From Jongsikchunia kroppenstedtii DSM 45133 (GTDB taxonomy: Bacteria; Actinomycetota; Actinomycetes; Mycobacteriales; Mycobacteriaceae), in assembly GCF_000380485.1 (NCBI RefSeq), contig NZ_AQYG01000048.1, positions 248,001 to 312,000 on the forward strand: a stretch of 64,000 nucleotides of DNA, in the 5' to 3' direction. The notes beneath the pieces are model-generated. The model did not search any database and had not been told where the DNA came from. It saw nothing but the letters and a program-made list of their open reading frames with translations. The position numbers and the translations under genes were made by a program. Shown piece after piece: positions 17,049 through 26,689 of the stretch. The number at the start of each line of letters is the position of its first letter. The stretch's first letter is position 1.

Positions 17049-17816
17049 TCAGACGCGAACGAGATTCGCCGAGGCCGCGGTGAGGTCGCGGCCATGACGT
17101 TCGGCCATCATGGCCGCGAGGATCGGTGCCGGTGGGTGCCCCGGCGGGGGCGTGGTGCGCAGACGCCGGCACACGGCTTCGAGAAGTTCGGCGCCGAGCC
17201 AGTTCTGGGCCTCGGGCGTCAGGTTCGGGATTCGAATCAGATACTGGCGCACGGCCAAAGCGAGGTCGTCGGGAATGTCGTCGACCGCGATGCGGGCCGT
17301 CCATCCGGCGAAGAACGGCGCCGCGACCGGACGCAGCGAGACCGGCAGGTTGCGCTCGCGGATCACCAGCGTGCCCGCCAGCACATCGCCGACGCGGCGA
17401 CCGTCGCGCGAGCAGAACGACGTCAGGATCGCGACGGCACCGAACGCGCCCAGGATCCAGAAGTCCACGATCAGCCCGGTCAAGGCGCGCGTGATGGCGT
17501 GGCGAAAGTCGATAGGTCCGCCGTCGGCGCGAACGACGCGCAGGCCGAGTGCAGTCTTGCCGGGCGTGCGACCGATGGTGGCCTCCCAGAACGCGGGGTA
17601 ACCGACCAGGGTGATCACCGCGACCGCGATGCCGATCGCCGCCATCCATGCCTCGTCGTTGTCACCCGAGGCCCAGATCGTGGCCGCGATGCCGAGGAGC
17701 AGCGCCCCCAGGATCACCTGCAGGACCAGATCGATCAGCATCGCCGCGGCCCGCGACGGGATGCGCGCGATGGACAGGTCGAGCGATACGGCCTCGCCGG
17801 TGGTGATCTCAGCCAA
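17049..17816 (-). CDS. RDD-family membrane protein
   Basis: A 255-residue protein. Residues ~20-160 form an RDD domain: R-x-x-A(x)2-ID (IPSRAAAMLIDLVLQ) begins TM1, further helices follow, and GRTPGKTALGLRVV is the conserved loop. The C-terminal ~90 residues are soluble. I prefer the TTG at 17816 (AAGGA 7-11 bases upstream, giving MAEITTGEAVSLDL, as in the mycobacterial homologue) over an ATG at 17873 that would overlap the divergent SpoIIM gene by 28 bases. It converges with the DUF58 gene and belongs to the same functional neighbourhood; RDD function is unknown. Confidence 0.82.
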   Translation of the reverse strand: MAEITTGEAVSLDLSIARIPSRAAAMLIDLVLQVILGALLLGIAATIWASGDNDEAWMAAIGIAVAVITLVGYPAFWEATIGRTPGKTALGLRVVRADGGPIDFRHAITRALTGLIVDFWILGAFGAVAILTSFCSRDGRRVGDVLAGTLVIRERNLPVSLRPVAAPFFAGWTARIAVDDIPDDLALAVRQYLIRIPNLTPEAQNWLGAELLEAVCRRLRTTPPPGHPPAPILAAMMAERHGRDLTAASANLVRV

Positions 17817-17845
17817 TTCCCGATCCTTAGGGAGATGAACGCCTG

Positions 17846-18847
17846 ATGGATGTGGACGCCTACACCCTGACACATCGCGCCGGCTGGACGCGGCTCGATC
17901 AGCTGTCCAAACGACGCCGACTGTCGGGTAGCGAGGTCGATGAACTGATCACGCTGTATCGGCGCAGCTCCCAGCAGCTGGCCCGGATCCGGACGCACGA
18001 GGCAGACCCCGACATGATCGCCGGGCTGTCGTCGATCCTGACGCGAGCCCGCGGGCGAGTGCTGCGGGCGCAGGGGAGCATCTGGTCGGACATCGGCCGG
18101 TTCTTCACCCATCAGCTGCCGGCCGAGCTGTATCGCACCCGGGTGTGGTGGCTGTCGGTGATGGCGGTGTGTCTGCTGATCGCGCTCGGCATCGGCATCA
18201 CCGTCGACAACTCGCCCGGCGCTCGCAGGTATTTCGGCGTGCACAACGCGCAGGCGTACACCGAACGCGGCGGGCTGTTCGAGTCGTATTACTCCGACCA
18301 CACCCACAGTTCGTTCGCCGCCCAGGTGTGGACCAACAACGCGCTCGTGGCCGCCATCGCGCTGTTCACGGGGATCCTGATCGTCCCGGCGGCCTACTCG
18401 CTGTGGCAGAACAGCGAGAACCTGGGCATCGCGGGCGGGGCGATGGCGCATGCCGATCGGCTCGACTCGTTCTTCGGGTTCATCCTCCCGCACGGAATGC
18501 TCGAGATGACATGCATTTTCGTCGCCGGCGGGGTGGGTCTGAAGCTCGGCTGGACGCTGATCGACCCGGGTCGTGAGACGCGGGCGGACGCGCTGGCGCG
18601 GCAGGGTCGGGCTACCGGCATGGTGGCGGTCGGGCTGGCCATCGCCCTGTTCGTGTCCGGTCTGATCGAGGGATTCGTGACGCCCAGCGGTTTCCCGGTC
18701 GCCGTGCGGATCGGCATCGGATTCGTCGCCTGGGCGCTGTTCATGAGCTACGCGCTGCTTCTGGGCCGATCAGCAGCCCACGAACTGGATGCGGAATTGT
18801 CCGCCCCTGCGCCTCTGTCCGAACCGACTCCTAGGATAGTCGGGTGA
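17846..18847 (+). CDS. SpoIIM-like (DUF95) integral membrane protein
   Basis: A 333-residue membrane protein with the stage II sporulation protein M domain. An N-terminal soluble helical region (RAGWTRLDQLSKRR, LITLYRRSSQQLARIRT) precedes about five TM helices. The conserved WTNNALVAAIALFTGI and the FILPHGMLEM segments are typical. This organism group does not sporulate; the gene travels with RDD, MoxR and DUF58 genes (Rv3694c position), so a general envelope role is more likely. Divergent from the RDD gene. Its TGA overlaps the GTG start of polA (GTGA). Confidence 0.88.
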   Translation: MDVDAYTLTHRAGWTRLDQLSKRRRLSGSEVDELITLYRRSSQQLARIRTHEADPDMIAGLSSILTRARGRVLRAQGSIWSDIGRFFTHQLPAELYRTRVWWLSVMAVCLLIALGIGITVDNSPGARRYFGVHNAQAYTERGGLFESYYSDHTHSSFAAQVWTNNALVAAIALFTGILIVPAAYSLWQNSENLGIAGGAMAHADRLDSFFGFILPHGMLEMTCIFVAGGVGLKLGWTLIDPGRETRADALARQGRATGMVAVGLAIALFVSGLIEGFVTPSGFPVAVRIGIGFVAWALFMSYALLLGRSAAHELDAELSAPAPLSEPTPRIVG

Positions 18848-21552
18848 GCCCAGCGAAGACCGACACTGCGACCAAACCTGCCACGTTGATGCTGCTCGAT
18901 GGGCATTCACTCGCATATCGCGCGTTCTTCGCGTTGCCGGCCGAGAATTTCCAGACAGCCACGGGGCAGACGACCAACGCGGTATACGGCTTCACCTCGA
19001 TGCTCATCAACCTGCTGCGTGATGAGCAGCCGACGCATATCGCGGCGGCGTTCGACGTGTCGCGACAGACGTTCCGCGCCGAGGCGTTCCCCGAGTACAA
19101 GGCGAACCGCTCGAAGACGCCCGACGAGTTTCGGGGCCAGGTCGACCTGACCAAGGACGTGTTGGGCGCCATGGGGATTCCGGTGTTCAGCCTCGATCGC
19201 TTCGAGGCCGACGACATCATCGCCACCCTGGCTACCCGCGCCGACGCCGAGGGGTTCAATGTGCTCGTCGTGACCGGCGATCGCGACTCGCTGCAGCTGG
19301 TCAACGACCACATCACGGTGCTGTATCCGAAGCGCGGCGTCTCGGAACTGACGCGATTCACCCCCGAAGAGGTGGAGAAGAAGTACGGTCTCACGCCGCA
19401 GCAGTACCCCGACTATGCGGCCTTGCGCGGTGACCCGTCCGACAACCTGCCCGGCATCCCCGGCGTCGGGGAGAAGACTGCGGCCAAATGGATTCGCGAG
19501 TACGGCAATCTCAACGGGCTGGTCGACAACGTCGACAAGGTCAAGGGCAAGGTCGGCGATTCGCTGCGTGACAACCTGTCGGGCGTGCTGCTGAATCGTC
19601 AGCTCACGGAGCTGGTGCGGGATGTCGCCGTGGACGCGCAGCCGACCGATCTGGAGCTGCGGCCGTGGGATCGGGAGCAGATCCACAAGCTGTTCGATGA
19701 CCTGGAATTCCGGGTGCTGCGCGATCGGCTGTTCTCGACGCTGAGTTCGGTGGAGCCGGAGGCCGAGGGCGGCTTCGATCTCGACGGTGCGGTGCTCGAA
19801 CCCGGAGCCGTCGCGGCGTGGCTCGCGGAGCACGCGTCGAGCGAGGCCCGTAGCGGCGTCGTCGTCGACGGTCCGCAGCAGGTGTACGGAGCCGACGTCG
19901 TCGGCATCGCGATCACCGCGGCCGATGGCGTGTCCGCGTACATCGATGCGGTGTCGATGGACGCGTCGGATGACGCCGCGTTGGGCGCCTGGCTCGCGGA
20001 CCCGCAGCGGCCCAAGGCGATTCATGATGTCAAGTGGGCGATTCACCGGCTGCGCGGTCGCGGCTGGACGTTGGCCGGCGTCACCTCGGATACGGCGTTG
20101 GCCGCGTATCTGGTGCGGCCGGGTCAGCGATCGTTCAACCTCGACGACCTGGCGTTGCGTTATCTGAAGCGGGAGCTGAAGGTCGAGGGGCCGTCGGACG
20201 ACGGACAGCTGTCGCTGCTCGACGACGGCGCCGATGCACAGCGCGTGGCCGAGGAGTCGATGCTGTCGGCATCCGCGATCGCCGACCTGGCCGCTGTGCT
20301 CGACACCGAGCTGGCGCAGATCGAGTCGACGTCGCTGCTGACCGAGATCGAACTGCCGCTGGCGTTCGTGCTGTCCGACCTGGAGGCCGCCGGAATCGCG
20401 GTCGACACGGCGCATTTCGAGGAGTTGTCGAAGAACTTCGGCGACGCCGTGCGGCGATCGGCGGACGCGGCGTACGAGGTGATCGGCGAGCAGGTGAACC
20501 TCGGTTCGCCTAAGCAGCTGCAGGCCGTGCTGTTCGACAAGCTCGACATGCCGAAGACGAAGAAGACCAAGACCGGCTACACCACCGATGCTGACGCGTT
20601 GCAGTCGTTGTATGAGAAAACGTCGCACCCGTTCCTGGAACATCTGCTGGCGCACCGGGATTCGACCCGGCTCAAGGTCACCGTCGACGGGCTGCTGAAG
20701 TCGGTCGCCGACGATTCGCGGATCCACACGACGTTCAACCAGACGATCGCGGCCACCGGTCGGCTGTCATCGACGGAACCGAATCTGCAGAACATCCCGG
20801 TGCGCACCGAGGCCGGCCGCGAGATCCGCGCCGGATTCGTGGTGGGCACCGGCTTTTCGGAGGTCATGACTGCCGACTACTCGCAGATCGAGATGCGGAT
20901 CATGGCGCATCTGTCCGGCGACGCGGGCCTCATAGAGGCGTTCAACACGGGCGAGGATCTGCACAACTATGTCGGCGCCCATGCCTTCGGGGTGCCGATC
21001 GATGAGGTGACCGCCGACATGCGCCGCCGCGTCAAGGCGATGTCGTATGGACTTGCGTACGGTCTCAGCGCCTTTGGGCTCGCCGCGCAGCTGAAGATCA
21101 GCCGCGACGAGGCGAAGGAGCAGATGGAGGCGTACTTCGCCCGGTTCGGCGGGGTGCGCGACTATCTGGCGAACGTGGTCGAGGAGGCGCGCAAGAAGGA
21201 GTACACGCAGACGCTGTTCGGCCGCCGCCGGTACCTGCCCGACCTGAATTCGGACAACTTCCAGCGTCGGCAGTCGGCGGAGCGGATGGCGCTCAACGCG
21301 CCGATCCAGGGCACCGCCGCCGACATCATCAAGGTGGCGATGATCAACGTGCAGAAGGCGATCGCCGATGCCGGTCTGCAGTCGAGGATGCTGCTGCAGG
21401 TCCATGACGAGTTGGTGGTCGAGGTCGCCGACGGCGAGCGCGATGCCATCGAATCGTTGGTCAAGGCGCAGATGAGCGGGGCCATCGAGCTATCGGTGCC
21501 GCTGGAGGTATCCGTCGGGTTCGGCCGCAGCTGGGACGACGCCGCGCACTAG
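18844..21552 (+). CDS. polA: DNA polymerase I
   Basis: A 902-residue family A polymerase for Okazaki fragment maturation and excision repair gap filling. Residues 1-~300 are the 5' nuclease (LLLDGHSLAYRAFF with D19; FEADDIIATLA; VTGDRDSLQLV). Residues ~310-500 correspond to the 3'-5' exonuclease fold but lack the DxE catalytic motif (VVVDGPQQVYG in its place), so proofreading is expected to be absent, as in mycobacterial PolA. The polymerase part has motif A DYSQIEMR, motif B RRRVKAMSYGLAYG and motif C QVHDELVVE. GTG start overlapping spoIIM by 4 bases; it is the Rv1629 equivalent. Confidence 0.97.
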   Translation: MSPAKTDTATKPATLMLLDGHSLAYRAFFALPAENFQTATGQTTNAVYGFTSMLINLLRDEQPTHIAAAFDVSRQTFRAEAFPEYKANRSKTPDEFRGQVDLTKDVLGAMGIPVFSLDRFEADDIIATLATRADAEGFNVLVVTGDRDSLQLVNDHITVLYPKRGVSELTRFTPEEVEKKYGLTPQQYPDYAALRGDPSDNLPGIPGVGEKTAAKWIREYGNLNGLVDNVDKVKGKVGDSLRDNLSGVLLNRQLTELVRDVAVDAQPTDLELRPWDREQIHKLFDDLEFRVLRDRLFSTLSSVEPEAEGGFDLDGAVLEPGAVAAWLAEHASSEARSGVVVDGPQQVYGADVVGIAITAADGVSAYIDAVSMDASDDAALGAWLADPQRPKAIHDVKWAIHRLRGRGWTLAGVTSDTALAAYLVRPGQRSFNLDDLALRYLKRELKVEGPSDDGQLSLLDDGADAQRVAEESMLSASAIADLAAVLDTELAQIESTSLLTEIELPLAFVLSDLEAAGIAVDTAHFEELSKNFGDAVRRSADAAYEVIGEQVNLGSPKQLQAVLFDKLDMPKTKKTKTGYTTDADALQSLYEKTSHPFLEHLLAHRDSTRLKVTVDGLLKSVADDSRIHTTFNQTIAATGRLSSTEPNLQNIPVRTEAGREIRAGFVVGTGFSEVMTADYSQIEMRIMAHLSGDAGLIEAFNTGEDLHNYVGAHAFGVPIDEVTADMRRRVKAMSYGLAYGLSAFGLAAQLKISRDEAKEQMEAYFARFGGVRDYLANVVEEARKKEYTQTLFGRRRYLPDLNSDNFQRRQSAERMALNAPIQGTAADIIKVAMINVQKAIADAGLQSRMLLQVHDELVVEVADGERDAIESLVKAQMSGAIELSVPLEVSVGFGRSWDDAAH

Positions 21553-21647
21553 CCGCGGCTCGCCGGAGGCGGTTCTGCAAGAACGCGCCGCCGCTGCCTC
21601 TCACGAAGTAACGTGTGCAGCGTCACACAACTCGGGAGATGCAGCCC

Positions 21648-22478
21648 ATGTCGACCACCGAAACTCGTGACCGCACCTCGGCCACTGGCGTGTTCTCTGC
21701 TGGACGTGCGCGAATATCGGTGCGCACGTTACGCACTGACCGATGGTGGGTACCGCAGGTTCTGACGGTCATCGGCCTGATGATCTTTGTCGTTTATGCG
21801 ACGGTACGGGCATTCATCCGGTCGTCGTACTGGGTGGATGACTATCACTATCTGTCGCCGTTCTATTCGCCATGTGTCAGCCAGTCATGCGAGCCGGATG
21901 CGTCGCATCTCGGCGTGTGGTTCGGCCATTTCCCAATGTGGTTGCCGCTCGGTCTGCTGGTACTGCCGTTTCTGCTGGGCTTCCGGCTGACGTGCTACTA
22001 CTACCGCAAGGCCTACTACCGGTCGTTCTGGGCGTCGCCGCCGGCCTGCGCGGTCGCAGAGCCGCACGCCAGCTACAGCGGTGAGACCAGACTGCCGCTG
22101 ATCCTGCAGAACCTGCACCGGTACTTCTTCTATGTCGCCGTCGTGGTGTCGGTACTCAACACCTATGACGCGGTGGTCGCCTTCCACGGCAAGGGCGGCG
22201 GATTCGGTCTCGGCCTGGGCAATTTCATTCTCGTCATCAACGTGCTGCTGCTGTGGGCATACACCGTGTCGTGCCATTCGTGTCGGCACGCCGTGGGTGG
22301 CCGGCTCAAGCATTTCTCGAAACATCCAGTGCGCTACTGGTTGTGGACGCAGGTGACGCGCCTGAATACCCGGCATATGCAACTGGCCTGGATCACGCTC
22401 GGGACGCTGATCATCACCGACTTCTACATCATGCTGGTGGCCAGCGGCACGATCAGCGACCCCCGCCTGGTCGGCTGA
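21648..22478 (+). CDS. sdhC: Succinate dehydrogenase SDH1 membrane anchor subunit
   Basis: A 276-residue membrane protein, the Rv0249c-type anchor of mycobacterial SDH1. About five TM helices (LTVIGLMIFVVYATVRAF, WLPLGLLVLPFLLGF, YFFYVAVVVSVLNTY, FILVINVLLLWAY, LAWITLGTLIITDFYIML). Cys and His cluster near the membrane face: C76, C81, C116, C134, H140 and C209-H210-S-C212-R-H214. M. smegmatis SDH1 has been described with a Rieske-type [2Fe-2S] cluster in its anchor; these residues are the candidate ligands. The start is the ATG 9 bases after GGGAG (21634-21638). sdhA follows after 71 bases. Confidence 0.85.
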   Translation: MSTTETRDRTSATGVFSAGRARISVRTLRTDRWWVPQVLTVIGLMIFVVYATVRAFIRSSYWVDDYHYLSPFYSPCVSQSCEPDASHLGVWFGHFPMWLPLGLLVLPFLLGFRLTCYYYRKAYYRSFWASPPACAVAEPHASYSGETRLPLILQNLHRYFFYVAVVVSVLNTYDAVVAFHGKGGGFGLGLGNFILVINVLLLWAYTVSCHSCRHAVGGRLKHFSKHPVRYWLWTQVTRLNTRHMQLAWITLGTLIITDFYIMLVASGTISDPRLVG

Positions 22479-22549
22479 GTCCTGTTGAGCAGGCATTTCG
22501 CCACCATTGGAAGCATCCGGATACCCATGGCACCAAGGAGTTTGACTAC

Positions 22550-24517
22550 ATGACCGAAACGACAGCCGCCGGTTCTCGATCGTCGCGGGCCATCGAACAG
22601 CACGACTATGACGTCGTCGTCATCGGTGCCGGGGGAGCGGGCCTGCGTGCGGTGATCGAGGCCCGGCAGCGGGGTCTATCGGTGGCGGTGGTCTGTAAGT
22701 CGTTGTTCGGCAAGGCGCATACGGTGATGGCCGAGGGCGGCTGTGCGGCGTCGATGGGCAATGCCAACGAGAAGGACAACTGGCAGACGCATTTCAAAGA
22801 CACCATGCGCGGCGGAAAGTTCCTGAACAACTGGCGGATGGCGGAGCTGCACGCCCGCGAGGCCCCGGAGCAGGTATGGGCTCTGGAAAGCTATGGGGCA
22901 CTGTTCGATCGGACCGCGGACGGCCGGATCAGCCAGCGCAACTTCGGCGGTCACACCTATCCGCGATTGGCGCATGTCGGTGACCGCACCGGTCTCGAGA
23001 TCATTCGCACGATGCAGCAGAAGATCGTCTCGCTGCAGCAGGAGGACCACGCCGAGACCGGCGACTACGAGGCGCGGATCAAGGTCTTCGCCGAATGCAC
23101 CATCACCGAGCTGCTGAAAGACCGTGCGACCGGGGCGATCTCCGGGGCGCTCGGCTATTGGCGCGAATCGGGCAAATTGGTGCTGTTCCGAGCCCCGGCC
23201 GTCGTGCTGGCCACGGGCGGAATCGGCAAGTCCTACAAGGTGACATCCAATTCGTGGGAGTACACCGGCGACGGTCACGCGCTGGCGCTGCGCAGCGGCG
23301 CCAACCTGATCAACATGGAGTTCATCCAGTTCCATCCGACAGGCATGGTGTGGCCGCCGAGTGTGAAGGGCATCCTCGTCACCGAGGGCGTCCGTGGCGA
23401 CGGTGGGGTGTTGAAGAACACCGAGGGCAAGCGGTTCATGTTCGACTACATTCCGCCGGTGTTCCAGGGGCAGTACGCCGAGTCCGAAGAGGAAGCGGAC
23501 CAGTGGCTCAAGGACAACGACTCAGCCCGGCGGACGCCTGATCTGCTGCCACGCGACGAGGTCGCCCGTGCCATCAATGAGGAGGTGAAGGCGGGCCGCG
23601 GCACCGAGCATGGCGGTGTCTACCTCGACATCGCCTCGCGGATGCCGGCCGCCGAGATTCTCCGACGGTTGCCGTCGATGCACCATCAGTTCCTCGAACT
23701 CGCCGATGTCGATATCACCAAGGAGCCGATGGAGGTCGGCCCGACCTGCCACTACGTGATGGGCGGCATCGAGGTGGACGCCGACACGGCAGCCACCGCG
23801 GTGCCCGGCCTCTATGCCGCGGGCGAGTGCTCCGGGGGTATGCATGGCTCGAACCGCCTGGGCGGCAACTCGTTGTCGGACCTCTTGGTGTTCGGTTGCC
23901 GGGCCGGGGTGGGTGCGGCCGAGTACGTGCAGTCGCTCGCGGGTCGGCCGGTGGTGGACGATGCCGATATCGACGCGGCCGCGAAAATCGCTCTGGCGCC
24001 GTTCGATCCGCCCGCCGATCCGGCAAAGGCGGAGAACCCTTACACGCTGCACACCGATCTGCAGCAGACGATGAACGACCTCGTCGGCATCATCCGCAAG
24101 CCGGAGGAGGTCGAGCAGGCGCTGGTGCGGCTGGGCGAACTCCGGAACCGCTTCAAAAACGTTCTGGTGGAAGGGCATCGCCAGTTCAACCCCGGTTGGC
24201 ATCTGGCGCTCGACCTGCGCAACATGCTGGTCGTCAGCGAATGCGTGGCCGAGGCGGCGCTGCTGCGCACGGAGAGTCGCGGCGGCCATACGCGCGACGA
24301 TCATCCGCAGATGGATCCGGAATGGCGCAACAAGCTGCTGGTGTGTCATGTGACGCCCGGCAACGACGATCCGGTGGTGCCCGACGTCGACGTCCGCATC
24401 GAGGATCAGGTACCGATGCGCCCTGACCTGCTCGAACTGTTCGAGCTGAGCGAGTTGAAGAAGTACTACACCGAGGCCGAGATCGCCGATCATCCTGAAA
24501 GGCAAGCGGGTCAATGA
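22550..24517 (+). CDS. sdhA: Succinate dehydrogenase flavoprotein subunit (SDH1)
   Basis: A 655-residue flavoprotein that oxidises succinate to fumarate at the cytoplasmic face. The FAD dinucleotide site is VVVIGAGGAGLRA; H57 in KAHTVMAEGG is the expected covalent FAD attachment residue. QFHPTGMVWP and HGSNRLGGNSL carry substrate-binding and catalytic His/Arg. AAGGAG lies 9 bases before the chosen ATG; the frame is open 99 codons further upstream inside sdhC, but that is a shadow. Its stop overlaps the sdhB start (ATGA). Longer than canonical SdhA (~590), as usual for the SDH1 clade. Confidence 0.96.
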   Translation: MTETTAAGSRSSRAIEQHDYDVVVIGAGGAGLRAVIEARQRGLSVAVVCKSLFGKAHTVMAEGGCAASMGNANEKDNWQTHFKDTMRGGKFLNNWRMAELHAREAPEQVWALESYGALFDRTADGRISQRNFGGHTYPRLAHVGDRTGLEIIRTMQQKIVSLQQEDHAETGDYEARIKVFAECTITELLKDRATGAISGALGYWRESGKLVLFRAPAVVLATGGIGKSYKVTSNSWEYTGDGHALALRSGANLINMEFIQFHPTGMVWPPSVKGILVTEGVRGDGGVLKNTEGKRFMFDYIPPVFQGQYAESEEEADQWLKDNDSARRTPDLLPRDEVARAINEEVKAGRGTEHGGVYLDIASRMPAAEILRRLPSMHHQFLELADVDITKEPMEVGPTCHYVMGGIEVDADTAATAVPGLYAAGECSGGMHGSNRLGGNSLSDLLVFGCRAGVGAAEYVQSLAGRPVVDDADIDAAAKIALAPFDPPADPAKAENPYTLHTDLQQTMNDLVGIIRKPEEVEQALVRLGELRNRFKNVLVEGHRQFNPGWHLALDLRNMLVVSECVAEAALLRTESRGGHTRDDHPQMDPEWRNKLLVCHVTPGNDDPVVPDVDVRIEDQVPMRPDLLELFELSELKKYYTEAEIADHPERQAGQ

Positions 24518-25260
24518 GTTACGACGCACAGTTCCGGGTATGGCGAGGTGACGCCGACGATGGAGATCTGCAGGACTACACCGTGCAGGTCAACGAGGGC
24601 GAGGTGGTGCTCGACATCATCCACCGGCTGCAGGCCACCCAGGCGCCGGATCTGGCGGTGCGATGGAACTGCAAGGCGGGCAAATGCGGGTCGTGCTCGG
24701 CCGAGATCAACGGCCGGCCCCGGCTGATGTGCATGACCCGGATGTCGACCTTCACGCCCGAGGACGTCATCACCGTCACTCCGATGCGAACGTTTCCGGT
24801 CATCAAGGATCTGGTCACCGATGTCTCATTCAACTATGAGAAGGCCAGGGAGATACCGTCATTCACCCCGCCGGCGGGTCTGAAGCCCGGCGACTACCGC
24901 ATGATGCAGAGCGACGTGGCGCGCTCCCAGGAGTTCCGCAAGTGCATCGAGTGCTTCCTGTGCCAGAACACCTGCCACGTCGTACGCGACCACGAGGACA
25001 ACAAGCAGGCGTTTGCGGGTCCGAGGTTCCTGATGCGGGTGGCTGAGCTCGACATGCATCCGCTGGATGCCGTCGACCGCAAGGATCTTGCGCAGGACGA
25101 ACTGGGCCTCGGCTACTGCAACATCACCAAATGCTGCACCGAGGTGTGCCCGGAGCACATCAAGATCACCGACAATGCGCTCATCCCGATGAAGGAGCGC
25201 GTTGTCGACCGGAAGTACGACCCGGTGGTGTGGTTGGGCAACAAGCTCTTTCGGCGATAG
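24514..25260 (+). CDS. sdhB: Succinate dehydrogenase iron-sulfur subunit (SDH1)
   Basis: A 248-residue electron-transfer subunit. The [2Fe-2S] ligands are C53, C58, C61 and C73 in a plant-ferredoxin fold. The C-terminal helical domain has C144-x2-C147-x2-C150-x3-C154 and C202-x4-C207-C208-x3-C212, which together ligate the [4Fe-4S] and [3Fe-4S] clusters. It links the flavin of SdhA to the membrane anchor. Third gene of the sdhCAB operon, overlapping sdhA by 4 bases. Confidence 0.96.
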   Translation: MSYDAQFRVWRGDADDGDLQDYTVQVNEGEVVLDIIHRLQATQAPDLAVRWNCKAGKCGSCSAEINGRPRLMCMTRMSTFTPEDVITVTPMRTFPVIKDLVTDVSFNYEKAREIPSFTPPAGLKPGDYRMMQSDVARSQEFRKCIECFLCQNTCHVVRDHEDNKQAFAGPRFLMRVAELDMHPLDAVDRKDLAQDELGLGYCNITKCCTEVCPEHIKITDNALIPMKERVVDRKYDPVVWLGNKLFRR

Positions 25261-25275
25261 CTCTCCGCGATAGCG

Positions 25276-25827
25276 TCAGAGGCCGCGGATCGTCTTGATC
25301 TGCGGGCCGGTGTCGGTGCCGAACAGCTTCTCCTGCTTGGCGTCGCCGTCCCAGCGCCGTAGCCGGATCGCGGTCGCCGCCGGCGGTTCGTCGATGATTG
25401 CCCTAGCGTGATCGAGTTCGTCGGCGGTGAGTCGCCGCGCCAGCGTGATGTGCGGTGTCCAGACCTCTGGCTCGATGTGATCGGCGAGGTCGGTGATCCA
25501 CGGCCTCGCGATGGCCAGCACCTCGTCCTGCGTTTCGTCCAGCAGTTCGTCGCGGACCACCCTGAGTGCCAGTGTCTTTCGACGACCGCCGAAGGTGACC
25601 AGTCCGTCGAGCTCGACCGGAAACGGCAAGCGCCCGCTCAACGCGGCGAGGCCGCTGTCGATCGCGGGGTGCAGATGCTCGGCGGCGACCAGGGTGATGT
25701 GCGGCCGGTTGGTCTCGGCGCTGATCCGGCCCTGGCTCGGCAGACCGGCGTCGAGGAGGGCCTGCCACTGCCGGCGAACCCAGACATCGGCGGCGTCGTC
25801 GAGTAGCAATTCGGCGGAATGCGTCAT
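25276..25827 (-). CDS. 2H phosphoesterase / 2'-5' RNA ligase-like protein
   Basis: A 183-residue protein with two HxT motifs, R-P-H-I-T-L-V and T-P-H-I-T-L-A, about 80 residues apart, the signature of the 2H superfamily (2'-5' RNA ligase, cyclic phosphodiesterase). The two histidines would line one active site and act on a 2',3'-cyclic phosphate or 2'-5' bond; the true substrate in actinobacteria is unknown. The start ATG lies 2 bases after the stop of the methyltransferase gene, so the two are probably co-transcribed. Confidence 0.85.
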   Translation of the reverse strand: MTHSAELLLDDAADVWVRRQWQALLDAGLPSQGRISAETNRPHITLVAAEHLHPAIDSGLAALSGRLPFPVELDGLVTFGGRRKTLALRVVRDELLDETQDEVLAIARPWITDLADHIEPEVWTPHITLARRLTADELDHARAIIDEPPAATAIRLRRWDGDAKQEKLFGTDTGPQIKTIRGL

Positions 25828-25829
25828 GA

Positions 25830-26636
25830 TCACTCCGGTTTCGTGCAGACGAAGATGGCGGTGCCCGGGAAGTACTGGCCGCGCAGCGGAGACCACTGTC
25901 CCCATTCGCGTTCGAAACCCTCGGGCCACTCCGGCTCGATCAGCTCGTCGAGAATCAAACCGGCCGCGCGGATTTCGCGGATCCGATCGCCCATCGTCCG
26001 GTGATGCTCGACGTAGGTGACGGTGCCGTCGTCGTCGGCCTCGATATATGGCGACCGGTCGAAGTAGGGGATGGCGACGGTCAGGCCGGTCGGGCCCGGA
26101 TCGTCCGGAAACGCCCAGCGCATCGGATGGTTCACCGAGAACGCCCACCGGCCGCCGGGTTTCAGGACGCGGGCGACCTCGGCCATCACCGCGGCGGAGT
26201 CGGCGACGAACGGCACCGCGCCGAAGGCGCTGCACGCCAGATCGAAGGATTCGTCGGCGAAGGGGAGATGCTCGGCCGTCGCCTGAATCAGCGGTGCCCG
26301 CTGGCCGTCGGCCATGGCAGTGCGTCCGCGCTGCAGCATGCCGTGACTCAGGTCCAGCCCGACCGGATAGGCGCCGTTCGCGGCGAGCCATCGCGAGCAG
26401 GGAGCGCTGCCGCAGCCGATCTCCAGGATGCGTTTGCCGACGATGTCGCCGAGCAGATGGACATCGCCCTCATGCAGACCTTCGGGGCACCAGATGAACT
26501 CGCCGCTCGGTGTATCGACGCCGAGGAATTCGCCGTGCGACCGGTGGTAATCGTCGGCGTCGGAGTCCCACCACCTGCGATTCGCCTGCTCGCTGACCGC
26601 CGAATCGGCGCGCGCACGCATGTTGGGCCTGTTCAT
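25830..26636 (-). CDS. Class I SAM-dependent methyltransferase
   Basis: A 268-residue methyltransferase. Motif I is ILEIGCGSAPCSRWLA, the acidic end of strand 2 is VGLDLSHGML, motif II/III segments are APLIQATAEHLPFADESFDLACSAFGAVPF and VLKPGGRWAFS. The substrate is not evident; WWDSDADDYHRSHGEFLG at the N-terminus is shared by a group of actinobacterial methyltransferases of unknown target. I start at the ATG giving MNRPNMRARADS; an ATG at 26621 is also possible, and the frame extending to 26702 would run into the repeat array. Likely operon with the 2H phosphoesterase gene. Confidence 0.82.
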   Translation of the reverse strand: MNRPNMRARADSAVSEQANRRWWDSDADDYHRSHGEFLGVDTPSGEFIWCPEGLHEGDVHLLGDIVGKRILEIGCGSAPCSRWLAANGAYPVGLDLSHGMLQRGRTAMADGQRAPLIQATAEHLPFADESFDLACSAFGAVPFVADSAAVMAEVARVLKPGGRWAFSVNHPMRWAFPDDPGPTGLTVAIPYFDRSPYIEADDDGTVTYVEHHRTMGDRIREIRAAGLILDELIEPEWPEGFEREWGQWSPLRGQYFPGTAIFVCTKPE

Positions 26637-26689
26637 TTGTGTAACTCTGCCGCACGAGGTAGATCGACCTCGACCGGACCGCGACTTCC

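Noticed and set aside
18907-20727. 606-codon antisense frame
   Set aside because: Shadow of polA, with Arg/His-rich composition typical of reversed codon bias.
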